From Nomia melanderi (taxonomy: Eukaryota > Arthropoda > Insecta > Hymenoptera > Halictidae): a stretch of DNA of 64,000 nt. The translations under genes and the position numbers were made by a program. Each line of letters starts with the position of its first letter. Position 1 is the first letter of the stretch. The stretch is taken from positions 3,534,001 to 3,598,000 of the forward strand of contig NC_134999.1 of NCBI RefSeq assembly GCF_051020985.1. Reading direction: 5' to 3'. This document shows, in pieces, positions 1 to 11,840 of the stretch. The notes beneath the pieces are model-generated. The model made no database searches. It saw only the letters and a program-made list of their open reading frames with translations, and had not been told where the DNA came from.

Positions 1-106
1 CCATTGTCCATGTCATCAATTATTTGATTTAGAATTAGGGATTATTCTGCCATTTGAATGTTTTGTTACAATACAGCCTGGTTATTCATTTTAACTTAAC
101 ATTTAA

Positions 107-367
107 CCGGCTGGTGGTTAAGTGAGAGAATTTTCGTTCACGGCAATATTTTATAAGTTTGCAGAAAGAGCAGGTAAACTATGAATTCTGCTATAATTTT
201 CATATTTGTCCTACTTGTTTTATATTTAATATAATTATTATCGTTTTGTGATAACTACTACTGTATAATAAATAAATTTATAAAGAAATTGATAACTGTT
301 ATAATTAACAACTTACAAATTACTTCAATCTACAAAGTCTAAACGGATATTAATACTCGCCCGGTGG
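107..367. mobile_element. Possible TTAA-flanked MITE
   Basis: TTAA occurs at 103-106 and 368-371. The inner ends are CCGGCTGGTGG on the left and GCCCGGTGG on the right, a weak imperfect inverted repeat. The right end resembles the sequence at about 884-913, which also leads into a GGTTAA. No full second copy was seen, so this is a tentative call. Confidence 0.3.
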
Positions 368-401
368 TTAATGTGTTTTAAGTGAAGTTTAAGCTTTTTA
401 A

Positions 402-875
402 CTCTTGCATGGCGGATTCAGAGTCATTTTGATCCAATTGTATATAGTATAAGACGCGAAGTATATACAAATTTCATATGTTATAATCATAGGACACATA
501 CAACTACTTTATGTACTAACTGCTCTTAGTTGTAATAAATATTATACAGAGCGTCAATGACCTAGCTTTATATGGAGCAACGAACTCTGAAGGCGGCGAC
601 CGCCAATCGAAAAACAAAAGCGGCCACGATTCCATGAATATCGCGAAATAACGTGAATATGAAAAAAGACAGTAGAAGGAGAGACGCCGTACAGTAGTGA
701 GCGAGTTTTGTAAGGATAGAGTTTGAGTTTTGTTGATATTAATAAATAGTAGATATTACTAACAAATCTCTCGATCATTTGAAATATTTTGAACAATAAA
801 ATATATATGTAAAAGGGTCACTTTGACCCTGCATTCGCCTGCCGCGTGAGTGTCGACGCATCCGCCTTCAGAGGG
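402..875. mobile_element. TTAA-flanked MITE, family 8 (single copy)
   Basis: TTAA flanks both sides (398-401 and 876-879). The left end CTCTTGCATGGCGGAT and the reverse complement of the right end CCCTCTGAAGGCGGAT form an imperfect terminal inverted repeat. Palindromes lie near both ends: GAGTCA-TTT-TGATCC at 421-435 and GGGTCA-CTT-TGACCC at 815-829. The TIR core CTCTGAAGGCGG also occurs internally at 585-596. The element is longer than its neighbours and has no transposase, so it is probably non-autonomous and piggyBac-like (inference). Confidence 0.5.
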
Positions 876-1019
876 TTAAAGGAGTATTTTTACTCGACCG
901 GCCGGTTAAGCGCTAATTTTGCTCAAAGTAAAACAAAACAAGGTTCAAAAGTCCAGGGTACACTTCATTTCAAGTAAGAAATAAAGTTCTCGAAGTCACA
1001 AGCGTCTGATTAAAAGCAT

Positions 1020-1770
1020 AATCCGTAAGATCTATCGATCCCGTAATCACCGATTCGAGGAGCCTAAGTCTGCTAAGTTCCACCCTCCGATGGAATAGCT
1101 CCTATTACAGGGGTCCCTCGGTCACTGTCAGTCGTCGAAAAAAGGAGGAATTCCTAGACGCGAGCTATCGAGCGAGATTCAAATGTCATTCGCTTCAGAA
1201 AACTATAAACTGCCAAGATACGCTCGGAGAGTTGAGTGGAACTCGTCTCGGGCTGGGGATCGTAGCGGAGAGAGATTCAACTTTTCTTTCGCGCTGTTCA
1301 CCAAGTTACGGTCCCTGGACCCCGGATTTATCACCTGTTTCGAGACATTGACGACGTGTCGATGGCATACCAACCAGCAGTCGCTTGCTGAATCGACGGG
1401 ATCGGTTTGAATCCGAAGGGCCATTGGTCGCGGCCCCGGCTTTACACTGGCTGCGACAGCTGCGGCCGATCGTCCACGAAAATAAAACGAACGGCCGGGG
1501 CCGCGATCGAACGAGCGAGCGGATGAAGGCGCTACGGGACCCCCATAAACTGTTCAACAATCTTGACATCGAATTCGGCGCGATGCCGCCCGGGAGAAGA
1601 ATCTCGGCGAGTATTCTCTAAATCACGTAGCTTACTCTCTCGCAGACGCGACTTTGTCTCCGAGCGCGAGCTAAAGCGTTCTCATCCCCACCCCCACCAC
1701 TCTTTAGAGGAAATTGAATTCGTAACTTGGATTAAACTCGTCTCATCGGCAATTTTTCCACGGTAATTTT
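1020..1770. other. CpG-dense island, no supported ORF
   Basis: GC content and CpG density are much higher than in the flanking AT-rich DNA. Reading frames of 65-87 codons are open on both strands, which points to composition rather than coding. It lies just upstream of the candidate splice donor at 1916, so a promoter or 5' leader role is possible but unproven. Confidence 0.45.
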
Positions 1771-1903
1771 GTTTCGAACGTTACGCGACCTTCATTTTTA
1801 TTGGTTTATTAGCTAGAGCGACTTGCGAGTTCGGTCCCGTCTTCTTGATACACTTGTTTTCTTTCTTTTGGTTTTGAGAAAATTTTTGTATTGAACGGAG
1901 AGA

Positions 1904-1921
1904 ATGTGGATACAGGTAAGT
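1904..1921 (+). promoter_or_regulatory. Candidate splice donor after a short ATG-led tract
   Basis: The bases CAG|GTAAGT (cut after 1915) match the metazoan 5' splice-site consensus exactly. They are preceded in frame by ATG TGG ATA (1904-1912). The GC island lies upstream. This could be the end of a first exon, but a 9-base consensus match occurs by chance in 64 kb, so confidence is low. Confidence 0.2.
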
Positions 1922-1940
1922 AACGGTGATTGGAAGTTAA

Positions 1941-2205
1941 CACATTCTTGACCGACAATTTTACGCAGAAGCTATCCCATGTCACCGCTTATTATTCTGT
2001 AATTAAATACAAAAGTGAAACAATCTAAATACACTTCAATATACTTTATTTATACATAATGAATTGAAACGAAACCTTGGACATATCTTTTATATAACTT
2101 TGAATATTTTACTTTTTCAATATTCTATATTGTCCTGTGTTTCAAAAATTGAAACGGTTAATGTAAGTGGAAACACAAGTTAACTCGTGACCGGTCAACA
2201 GTGTG
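1941..2205 (+). mobile_element. TTAA-flanked MITE, family 4, complete
   Basis: TTAA flanks both ends (1937-1940 and 2206-2209). The left end CACATTCTTGACCG and the reverse complement of the right end CACACTGTTGACCG form a TIR. The first 170 bp align closely with 55669-55845, including the shared stretch TTTTACGCAGAAGCTATCC, which proves a repeated family. There is no coding capacity. The TTAA target suggests piggyBac-like mobilisation. Confidence 0.8.
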
Positions 2206-2209
2206 TTAA

Positions 2210-3045
2210 CTAATAACCTTATTTTTTAGGAAAAGTTGTGATGCGTTTGTACGTTGGTATGGACTGTTGTACGAATGAAGCTTTTTGGTAACTTGTGGAT
2301 TCTTATTTGAACCCTCATACATACTATGATTGCGAATTTGTTTATTCTCTATGTGTTGATGCAGTAAAATTTCTTAGATATTTTTGATTGAATTGTGGTT
2401 AGACATATTTGTTTTGAGATTTTTTAAGACATTAAGGAAACAGTGATATAAGTGTTTGAAAATATATTTGTCACAAGAAACTGTTGTGTTATTTTTTAAT
2501 CCATATGTTCGTTGAAATTTATTAATTTAAGATTTTATATCGTACAAATTTAATAAATTCTTTTTCCAAAGCGCTGTTAACTAGAAATGGTTTTGAGAAA
2601 GAAATCTATGTCTCATATTGTAGATTTTATGTGTCTGAAATTTTTTCGTTTCTGAAGGAATAATAGCTATCGAAGAATTACGAGGAGAATGTGAATTCCA
2701 TATCTGATTCAGAAGATTACACTGAGAAGCAATTTTCCAGTGCTGGTAGTTTTAATAGTGAAGGAAACTGGAGGATACTTCTTTACAGTTTCTTTATAAT
2801 TGTTCTTGAAATAATTTGGAGAACTTGTGACAAAAGAAAAGGTACATAGATGATGCAGAAGTAAAATATTTCTTTTTGTAATTAATAAGTCACAATAAAT
2901 TGAAAACTTAATTATTTCTCCAAAACCAAAAGAAAAAGAAAATTATTTGTAGAAAATCGATATCAAGTATAACTGGAAAGTACTGATAAGTATATGCAAC
3001 ATGTAACATTTATAAAACCGTGATATAGACAACACAAAGGTAATA
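2210..3045. other. AT-rich DNA, nothing recognised
   Basis: Low-complexity AT-rich sequence with no supported ORF, RNA gene or repeat that recurs in the window. Confidence 0.6.
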
Positions 3046-3108
3046 TGATATAGTATAATATACTATAATATAATATAATATAATATAATATAATAGAATA
3101 GAATATTA
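3046..3108. repeat. (ATAAT)n microsatellite
   Basis: About nine near-perfect copies of a five-base TATAA/ATAAT unit, decaying to TAGAA units at the right edge. Confidence 0.85.
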
Positions 3109-3196
3109 ATATTGATTAAAATATACGTAAATTAAAAATAAGTAAAATATCATTCGAAAATCTTCTGTATAAATCTGGGGAACGCATGTATATTAA

Positions 3197-3384
3197 CCCT
3201 TTGCCTAATAACATCGTGTCAGAATTGTGACGAAGATTTCAAACAGAATTCAACAAACGTAAATATTACTTAATTCTTCTGAATTCAAATTAAATATTAC
3301 TTCTCAAAAGATTTTGTCTCTTTTTTTCAATAAATTATTAATAACGAAGTAATTGTACTAATCGCAGTTGAGAATATATTTTTA
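3197..3384 (+). mobile_element. TTAA-type MITE, family 3, diverged copy
   Basis: Follows TTAA at 3193-3196 and begins CCCTTTGCC, typical of piggyBac-like ends. It aligns along most of its length with 62840-63079: both share GATTTYAAACAGA, then a TTAATTCTTT-like stretch, then CAATAAATTATTAATAAC. The right boundary is approximate. Confidence 0.6.
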
Positions 3385-4297
3385 TTAATATCTTCAAATA
3401 TTCTTTCACAATATTAGTTCTTCTCATTTCAACATTTTTCCATAAATCATAAAAGTAGATTAACTTCGCTGCAGACAGTAAGATTAAACTGGAAGGCTCT
3501 GTAGAACGTGCGATGTAGTAACGAAAAATTAATAATTCTGTACTTATTTCGAATTCACAGAAGAAAGAATATCTACAATAACTTCTTCTCTTACTTCATT
3601 TCTCCCTTTCTTATAAGAAAGTATTAATCATAGCTAGATCAAAGAACATACAAATCCATACTTCTATAGATAAATTGAGAACAAACAGAAATTTGAGTCC
3701 AACTCCATTTTTTATATCTCTGGTTTTATTGAATGAAAAATAAAATGAAACGTTACTAAAGTTCAATCAATTTCGTATTTCACAGGTTTCGTAGGTATTT
3801 TTGTGACTTCGTGAGTTACTATATTTCTATTATTAATGTGCATTATTTTTGGTGATATCTAATGTTACTTTGTCCTATGTTTATTTTACTTTCTGGTATT
3901 AATATATAGTATTTTTCATTCATGGTAATAATAACATCAAATGATTAAATTTAAATATGTATTTACTTATGTTATTATAAAATACATCATTTTTCTAAAA
4001 CTTTTTCACAGAAAGAAAATAATTCTGATTTAAAACTTTTCAATTTCGCATATTTCAGGTCACACTTTACCTCTTTTTAAATTTTTGAGATTAATAATAC
4101 CAAATAACATATTATTTAATATTAGGTAGATTTAGAAATTAATTTGGTACTCTTAAATATATCAACTGTTACTGTTCTGTTTTGAATGAAGAATTTTTCC
4201 TACCATACTTCGAGGTTGAAGTACCAATTCTAACTTAAAAAACATCGGTACTTAATATTATGACACATTATAAATGTCTTAATAATAAAGAAAAAGA
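3385..4297. other. AT-rich DNA, nothing recognised
   Basis: No ORF, no repeat shared with other parts of the window, and no structured element was seen. Confidence 0.6.
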
Positions 4298-4405
4298 AGG
4301 AGAAATTATTATTATTATTTTTATTATTAATGTTGTTATTATTATTATCATTATTATTATCATTATTATTATTATTATCATTATTATCATCATTATTAAT
4401 CATTT
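4298..4405. repeat. (ATT)n imperfect microsatellite
   Basis: A run of ATT units with interspersed ATC units, about 105 bp long. Confidence 0.9.
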
Positions 4406-4507
4406 TATTTCTTCAAAACAAAGGTAATCCGTATAATATGTAAGTACCGAAAAGTCTTACTTAATTCAGCTCTGCTCGTGATATAAGCTTATAAAATTAC
4501 GTAAATA

Positions 4508-4890
4508 ATGACGTGCAATAAGCAACATCTGAGGCACTGCATTATTTTTGCATACCAGCCGAACAAAAAAGCTGTTGAAACAACACGAATGATTTGCGGA
4601 GATTTAGGAGAAGATTTCGCCACTCATAACACTTGCAAAAACTGCTACCAAAAGTTTCACAATGAAAATTTTGATCTTTCTGACCGCGATCAGCCAGGAA
4701 CGCCAGAGAAATTTACCGACGAGGATTTGGAGTTGCCGCTAGAGGAAAACCCGCCTCAAACTCAGAAGGAACTTGTCGAGCAGCTTGATGCAACGCAACA
4801 AGCGGTTTCACATCGTCTGTAAATGTTAAGGAGAATTTGTAGAGCAGGAACCTGAGTTCTGTACGTGTTCATTCAAGAACACGAGGACAG
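4508..4890 (+). pseudogene. mariner-family transposase fragment (N-terminal HTH domain)
   Basis: The 104-codon frame matches the N-terminal helix-turn-helix region of mariner/SETMAR-type transposases. Family hallmarks are visible: an arginine-histidine start of the domain, a KNCYQKFHNENFDL segment, DRDQPGTPEKFTDEDLE, and ENPPQTQKELVEQL followed by a second helix ending SHRL. After 4822 the same frame continues to resemble the family (MLRRICRAGT) but is interrupted by TAA and by a TGA where the family usually has tryptophan. No catalytic DDD domain follows, so this is a 3'-truncated, inactivated relic. TIRs were not identified. It would have encoded a cut-and-paste transposase that inserts at TA. 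Confidence 0.85.
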
Positions 4891-4929
4891 GCTTCTTTCA
4901 ATGGATCTATTTTTATTGGATAGGTTTAA

Positions 4930-5166
4930 CCAGTTAATTGCGCTTGACGAGTATACAAATTATCTTAAAGCTTGAAATGATACTAATTCTTTTATCGATG
5001 AATTCTCTATTTTTTCAGAGAAACATGTAATTCTTCTTTTTTTGTTTTGGTCTTCCATTAAAATATACGTTAGGTACATTCGTCCTGCGCTTGACTACTA
5101 CACACTTCATTTTTTCATTTTATTGCGCGCAGAACGAGAGATTTTTTAAACTAAATTCCACAGTTA
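4930..5166 (+). mobile_element. TTAA-flanked MITE, family 1, copy a
   Basis: TTAA is at 4926-4929 and the element begins CCAGTTAATTGCGCTTGACG. It aligns over its whole length with copies at 36363, 40056, 49178 and 59288: the shared core has TTTGACGAGTATAC, CATCTTAAAGC, GAAATGATACTAATTC, AAACATGTAATTCTTC and CTAAATTCCACAGTTA. The right end stops after CCACAGTTA without a clean TTAA. It lies only about 40 bp past the mariner fragment. Confidence 0.8.
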
Positions 5167-5310
5167 GAAGATTGCGAAAAAGGACTTTTTGATGTACTAA
5201 CAAGACAGAAGATTATTTAAAATTCAAGGAACTATCAAGGATGCCACTGAAACTTCTTGCAAAGACGTGCTCAAATTTCTCAAGAATATAAAATATTTCA
5301 TTTAGTTTGA

Positions 5311-5522
5311 CACGTTCGCGACCGTGGCCTTTCTTGCAATTGTTTCATGTGATATGTTATACATATAATGTCTACACATTTAAAACACAGTAAATACACC
5401 AAACAAAGCATTTTACATAAATGTCATGCGCGTGTGATATTTTTATATGGCTAAAGCGGTAATAAGGTATACCATATCTCAAGTATATGTTAATATCATT
5501 ATAGCCACGGTAATGAACAGCG
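5311..5522. mobile_element. Probable TTAA-type MITE (single copy)
   Basis: An imperfect TIR is visible: CACGTTCGCGACCGTGGC on the left against CGCTGTTCATTACCGTGGC, the reverse complement of the right end. The flanks are TTGA and TCAC, one and two changes from TTAA. No second copy is in the window. Confidence 0.45.
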
Positions 5523-6039
5523 TCACACACATGTACAATGAGTCACAAGAGTATTCGTACCTTCTGAACTGCCGAATTTAAACGATTGATATATATTTAC
5601 GCAACTTTCAAAGTTCTTATCAACTTATATACATTTTATTACAAATCAACATGTTCATATAACAAAAATGTAATTTTATGTAAACAGGAAGAAAATTAGT
5701 TTCTAATTGAAAATTGAATTTGCATAACTCAGATTACTCGTTATTTTACCAAGATGGGATTATCAAATTACAGGATAAATAGTTGAAATATATTGAAAAT
5801 AAAAGCGATTAGTTTCAAAATAAATACATTATTTTTTTAACATTATAAATAAATGTTCAATTAACGAAAAAAGGTGCCGTATTAATTGGTAATCTTAATA
5901 ATAAAAAAAAGTAAAAATAGTTACACACGTTCGAGCGATATTGTACTCTGTCAAAAATGGAACAAGAATTATGCAACGGAGGGAAGTGAACCACGTCGCA
6001 GCTGAGGGAATAAACATGGGGATCCTCATGAAAAAGGCA
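5523..6039. other. AT-rich DNA, nothing recognised
   Basis: No supported feature. Confidence 0.6.
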
Positions 6040-6360
6040 AATCATGATAACTGTTCCGTTCCTCTCCGTTGTCTGCTAGAAACAATCGGATAAGAAATCT
6101 CGCATGTTGAAACAACCGTCGCGGGAATTAAAAGTCTATCCCCCGGTTGAAAATATTTAAACCAGTTTCATTTCAGATCTACACACCCTCGGGCGACACC
6201 CGTGGCTATACTGTGACCGAACGTTCTCTGCGATCGTGTATAATTCAAGTAAAACGGCGTGGAAACAAACTGGCAAACGAACGAAACAATCCTTAAAAAT
6301 AGATAAGCTCCGGCGGATTGTAAAGCTGAACCGTGCTGTCGAGAGTGCAGTTTCCACGGC
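6040..6360. other. CpG-rich block
   Basis: A short island of higher GC containing CCCTCGGGCGACACCCG. The only frame, 66 codons on the minus strand, has no recognisable domain. Candidate regulatory block. Confidence 0.35.
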
Positions 6361-7586
6361 GAACTCTATTTCAGGATAAGTTTCTTCGCTGATTCTGAAG
6401 CATTACTTTCTTCGTTTATTTAAAATTAGATCATGAATCCTTGTGTTCATGTAATTGTCGTTGTGTATTTTGTGAATTCAAATAGTTTGAAATTATTTCT
6501 GTGTTCTTTTAATCAATGTTTTTGTAACAGAGGTATTAAAATTTGTATAGAGCAGAATAAAGTTTGTTTTTAGATCACGTTTACTTTTGATAATATTCAT
6601 GAACAATAATATTAATATTTTAAAACAGAGTTGCGAAATAATTTAATGGATAAAAGTAGTTAATGTGGTCTTTTTATTTATGAGTGCACGATGTCAGTAG
6701 AAATAACGAGCATTGATCAGACGTGCTAGGTAATCTCATCTAAGGCCGCGATTTTATTTAACAAATTTAAACATAGTCTTATGTAACTCTTTAAAAATTC
6801 ACTTACATATAAAATGCATCAATGATTATTAATTAATTAATATACAGTTAATTTCAACTTGTGAGTGGTTTATTAGTAATAGTATTGAGGCATAATTGTT
6901 TTAAGAAAGCTAAAGTTTATTGTTACTAGATGTTATTACCGTTACTACATATTGTAACATAAATTTCATTACCACGAGTAAAATTTTAATAGTCTCCAAC
7001 TAACTGATACAATAAAGATTATTATTATTATCATTGAATATCACTGTCGCCTTTATTGCATAGGCAATATGAAGTTTAATTAAAAGATAACAATGAAGAG
7101 TAAAATTTAAATTGACTTAAGATTTGCTAATGTAAAAGGTGAGTCAATAAAGGTCGTTGTTAATCTAATTTCGATTTTGGAACCTTAAGTTCGATTTACT
7201 AGTAAAAAATACATTCTAGACATTACGTGAAGTATAATTGTTGGAAAAAATTCAAACGATGGGAATGACTCAAAAAATGAGAAATTTTTAGTTTATGTTT
7301 GATAAGGTCATAAACATCTCAATTTTACAACCAGAACTATAGATTTTTAGAATTTCATTTGCTTCATTAAAAGGTTCAAAACAAACTAAGAGTTACTACA
7401 TTTTCTTAATAACTTCTTAAAAAATCGATACAAACACAATGTTTTAGGTTTCAACACAATGTTCATTTTAGATAGAAACACCTTTATGATTCCACTTCCC
7501 GTAAAACAATAAAGCTACATTCGGTTTAACAAAAGAATAAATGTTATAAATCCATAATATCTAGTCTCTTTACAACGATAGTATTT
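6361..7586. other. AT-rich DNA, nothing recognised
   Basis: No ORF of interest and no repeat shared with the rest of the window. Confidence 0.6.
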
Positions 7587-7589
7587 TCA

Positions 7590-8220
7590 TTTCAGTTTCG
7601 ATGTCTCGAACAGTGCGGTTCGATTAGCAATGAATATGAATAGAGCACCAACGTAAACAAGACGATCGCGGGATTCGTTTGACGATCGTCTGCGGGCTTT
7701 TATAAGCGCGGAAATGATGCGCCCTCTCAAAGGATTGTTGGCACGAGGAGTATAATTGCACGGAATAGTCAATGTTTAGATGCATCGGTGCTGTTTAATG
7801 CGCGTCAGTTCGTAATTTCATCGAAACACCGAGGATCGTACGACCGAACGGGTGGAAAGGAAATTACGATTTTCCATGAATGGGTTCGAATGTCTTGGCT
7901 TGCTCGCGATCGGCCCGCCATAAGACAAGACGATCACGTGTGTGAGTTATATGGCTCACATTTTAATCAATGTGATCGTTGAACCTTCGCAAATATCTCC
8001 GAACGTGGCGCCGTTCTTTATTGATCGTCATCTCTGTCTCTTCGTGCACGTTCATGCGTTCGTACCAATCGCTTCGGTAATTTGTTATGCGACGCTCGTA
8101 ACAGCCACTCGTGAATCTAGATGGCGGAGAAGGATTTAGGATCGCTGGAATTTGTTACTGTACGGATCATTCCGCGCCAACTCGATCGTTTTCGTGTACT
8201 CGATGGTAGCCGTTTGGCGT
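7590..8220. other. CpG-rich block with E-box and small hairpin
   Basis: GC-rich relative to its flanks. It contains CACGTG at 7936-7941 and a small inverted repeat TCACATT/AATGTGA at 7956-7975. Frames on both strands are short (61-65 codons) and unrecognised. Possibly a regulatory block. Confidence 0.4.
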
Positions 8221-8863
8221 TTGAAATTGAAATCTAGTCCATGTAAAAGTAGGCAGTGTTTGAAGCATTACTGTTGTTTGCTAGTTATTTCGAGTCCATG
8301 ATTATTGAATGTGTACATTTTTTAATTAACTTCGGGGCTAGGAACTAAGAGATCTTTATTTTTTAAATTATTTCGTTGATCGTATGGTTAAATGGAATGT
8401 GATAAAATTATTTCTTATAGAATAGAAGAGTATTTTTTATAATACAAGTGTAATTTCTATATATATTATTCTTTTTATATTTCTATAATAATGATCATAC
8501 TTTTGAAATACTTTAGAAATTTTGGTGAAAAATCAAATTTAATGTTATCTAAGAACTTGCCTGGGAATTTTTAATAAATTTATATAATTGGTTGTTACAA
8601 ATTTGAGGTAACCGTTTATTTTTCACACGATACCTTACTGTTCACTATATTGCTATTAATTAATGTATCTTGAATATTGTTTAGATTTGTATAGACTTAA
8701 TTATAGTTGAGCATTTCGCGGTATTTAGTTTACTATAGCAAGCTTATTGAATTTAATATTCAATATCGTATATTATACTATAATATAATTAATATAAAAT
8801 TAGGTAGTTCTAGTCATTGATTCGTGTATTATGTCTATTTAATAAATCAATAAATCAATAGAT
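8221..8863. other. AT-rich DNA, nothing recognised
   Basis: No supported feature. Confidence 0.6.
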
Positions 8864-8867
8864 TTAA

Positions 8868-9076
8868 CACTAAAAATACAGAGCAATCAAATTGCCTAAT
8901 ACGTATTTCCTTGCGTAAACTACAAAAATGCATTTATTAACATTTCAACTGATTAGAACGCATATTAGCAAACCAATTATCGAAAAAAATTCTCAGAATA
9001 ACCAGTGTGTCTTTTCAAAAATTGCAAAAGCAGAAATTCAGGGTGGATCATTTTGATCCGTCTAGTAGTTCCAGCG
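8868..9076 (-). mobile_element. TTAA-flanked MITE, family 2, copy a
   Basis: TTAA flanks both sides (8864-8867 and 9077-9080). The ends are CACTAAAAATAC and the reverse complement CGCTGGAACTACT. Subterminal palindromes are AGCAATCAAATTGCC at 8882-8896 and GGATCA-TTT-TGATCC at 9045-9059, the latter exactly 17 bp inside the right TTAA. Its interior aligns with 49532-49750 in the same orientation. Confidence 0.75.
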
Positions 9077-9229
9077 TTAACAGATCAACAGTTTAATCAC
9101 TGTATCATTAAAAAATAATAAATATGCGCACAGAAAAACTTACAATTACCATTTCAATTCCCCATTAAAAATTTCTTTTCGTCAAAATTCCTATCAGCCC
9201 ATCGAACAATCCCATATTTCGTCCATCGT

Positions 9230-9960
9230 ACATTCAAAAATCTTCGAAACGTGTCGACGAGACGAAGTCGACGTCGTGAAAGGAAAAAAGAAAAAAAAAT
9301 AGAGTCGGTAACCAGAACGAATCGATCTGATCAGCAATCAATCCTTGGCAACGGAGCGGCATCAGTCAACCGGGGCTGGAGCATTTGTCAAGATCTAGCC
9401 GGTGGACGGTAGTCGGGTGCAGAGTTTGCGACACTAAACTCCGCCGTATAGCTGTCACATTATCTAATAATGCGAATCTACGGGGGATTGTAAAGTAGGC
9501 GGTTGCACGAGTCGACGGTACAAATGGTACAAACCGGGCCGGCAATAAAGACGGGCGTGGTTATTAAAGGGGATTCACATTGTCAGTTGCGGCCGGCGTA
9601 AATCTCTCCTGCGGGGCGCGAAATTGCGAGAGTAAGCCACGGATCGGTATGGCTAGGTAACTATTGATCAAAGGAATCCTTCGTGAAATATGTCGCGCCC
9701 AATGATAATCATCGCATGTGAATCGCCGTTGTGCCGGGCCCCCGTGACGTCATGAACGGGAGGACGTCGCATCGATCGTAGACCGATTGAGGGCCAACGA
9801 CTATTTATTCGAAGCTTTGTTCGGATGGAAACTTCAAATATCGTTCACGTGTGTGCGCGCTCCCGATGCACGAGCTTTTATGAAATGATGTTACCGGGTC
9901 GGGGGTGATCTTGTCCCTTGATTTTTATCGGTTCCCCTTGCTCGTAACTTTTTACAAGGG
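9230..9960. other. CpG-dense island, candidate regulatory block
   Basis: One of the longest GC-rich stretches in the window, with many CpG dinucleotides, homeodomain-like AATAAA/ATTA motifs (for example GGCAATAAAGACG near 9541) and a perfect TGACGTCA. No frame of useful length was found on either strand. It has the appearance of a conserved non-coding block. Confidence 0.45.
9745..9752. promoter_or_regulatory. Perfect CRE-type site TGACGTCA
   Basis: The palindromic CREB/ATF consensus lies inside the CpG island. It is a sequence match only; occupancy is not shown. Confidence 0.35.
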
Positions 9961-11089
9961 TTTTGTTAACGAGGCAAATGCATCGGGATTTCAGTGTTTG
10001 TGATAATGTTATGCAAAAAGAGTAATTTAATTACAGTTATAAATATGATTTAAAACATAATTGATTTTTAACAAGGTCGTTAAATACTATATAACTATGA
10101 AATTATTGAAAAATTTTTTCTTCGCTGTGTTCAGTTTATAAATTTTACGCCGCAGTTTAATTTATTTCTGTCACGCAACTAGGAGATGTTTAAACATTTT
10201 TTTAACCACCTGTGTTGCAGTATTTCATTGTTTAGTTTTTGTAATATCCATTTCTAACTTTTCCAGGAATAAATACTAACTATATTACTGAATTAATTTC
10301 ATTTGAATAATTTCTTGTTAAATTAATATTACACCTGTGTTTAAACATTCAATAATATTTCATTTCTCTACTAATTTCACATTTATGCTCAAAATTGTTG
10401 TTATAGTCTATTGTACTATGTTCATAAAGAAATTACAATTATCAGAGTGATAATTGAATTATTATAATGTTCAATCAGTTCATCAATGTATATTAATTAG
10501 TTACTACAGTATTTTCATCGACAAAATATACATTGCTAGTATGTCATCTCTTGTATTAACCAAAAGGTACAGTGACAAAAATTTATTTTTTCCTCTAAGA
10601 AAAAGAGTGACAGAGTTTTTCAACTAATTTAAAAAATAATTAATACTGTAATAATTTTCGTTTTACTTTTTCATTCAAGTAAGTGTCCGTTATCCTGATT
10701 TTATAAATTATAGAGTAGCAAGAAAACATGTAGTAATATAATAGATAATTAACGTTTCGCTAACAACATGATTTTTCACCAATATGGCCAACAATATGAA
10801 CTTTTTATGCTCAAGCTTGATTTCTCATTATTATGAATTCTATAAAATTTTTGAAAAAATTCTAAAATACTAATATAGTCCCTAATTGAATATACAAATG
10901 CCACCTTAAGCAAACCTTTGTATCATTTTATAATAAAAATTGAAAATCCAGATGAAATGAAATTTTCAACGGCGCTTTAATAGTCTATATTACCGATGGA
11001 AATTTAAAACAGAATAGATGAAAGGTAACAATTTTGTTTCAAATCAAATTCTGTTGTCACCTGATGGAACACAGAAAAGTTCCAATGAT
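9961..11089. other. AT-rich DNA, nothing recognised
   Basis: No supported feature. Confidence 0.6.
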
Positions 11090-11480
11090 TTTACAACCGC
11101 GAAACGTGGCGTATCTATATGGAAAGAAAAATAGGTATTTCGAACTTTATCTGCGACTTCAGCAGCCCGTTCTCAGTGCAAATTCGTAGTGTATATTAAC
11201 AAAGAAAATCCCGAGGAACGTCGAATCTGAAGTTGAGGTCGGAGTTGGTCGTCAAGTAAAATGTCGGGCGAAACTCGAGCTGGAGATGAGATTGAAGTTT
11301 CAATTCCGACCGAGGTCTTCAGGGATGAGCGAACGGGAGCTAGGATTTCATAGGTGAAACCGTGCGCGGGCCTTGTACAGAGACTGTTAGCAGCCATCAA
11401 AGAAACCCTGTCTCTGAATAATGAACGAGCTTCCGTTTAGATAAGAAGTTGCGGAGAAACTTGATTGGCTAGCCTATGTT
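11090..11480. other. CpG-rich block
   Basis: Moderately GC-rich, with a 75-codon minus-strand frame lacking any recognisable domain. Probably non-coding. Confidence 0.35.
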
Positions 11481-11689
11481 CTACGGAGGGTTCCAGGTGT
11501 TCCGGTATCTTCATGCAAAGTGGATCCAAGATATTCCATCAGTGAGAATAAGAAACAAATGTCATAAATAGAAAGAAAGTTCTATAAATGATTGGTTATA
11601 AAACTCTAACCAAATATATGAAATAACAACGAATTTATTTTTTGGTTTGACGAAGTGTAGAAATAGATTAATGATATTGGTGTTAGTAG

Positions 11690-11840
11690 AGTTTCTGCCT
11701 CGTTAGCGTTGTGCGACTTAGGAAAGCCTGTGCGACGGTACGGGTTAGGGAAGTGATTTTGTCCCCCTTCTCATCGGCTGGTTGCTATGTAGGAGAGGAT
11801 GTAGTGTTGAATACGCAAGAGAGTACAACAAGAATATGGA
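11690..11840. other. Short GC-rich block of unknown origin
   Basis: About 150 bp sharply richer in GC than its flanks, with abrupt edges, as in a small retroelement or LTR relic. I tested TG...CA ends with 5-bp duplications by eye and found none. Unclassified. Confidence 0.25.

Noticed and set aside
1400..1430. GGTTTGAATCC as a tRNA T-loop-like word
   Set aside because: No acceptor stem, D-arm or anticodon arm can be built around it.
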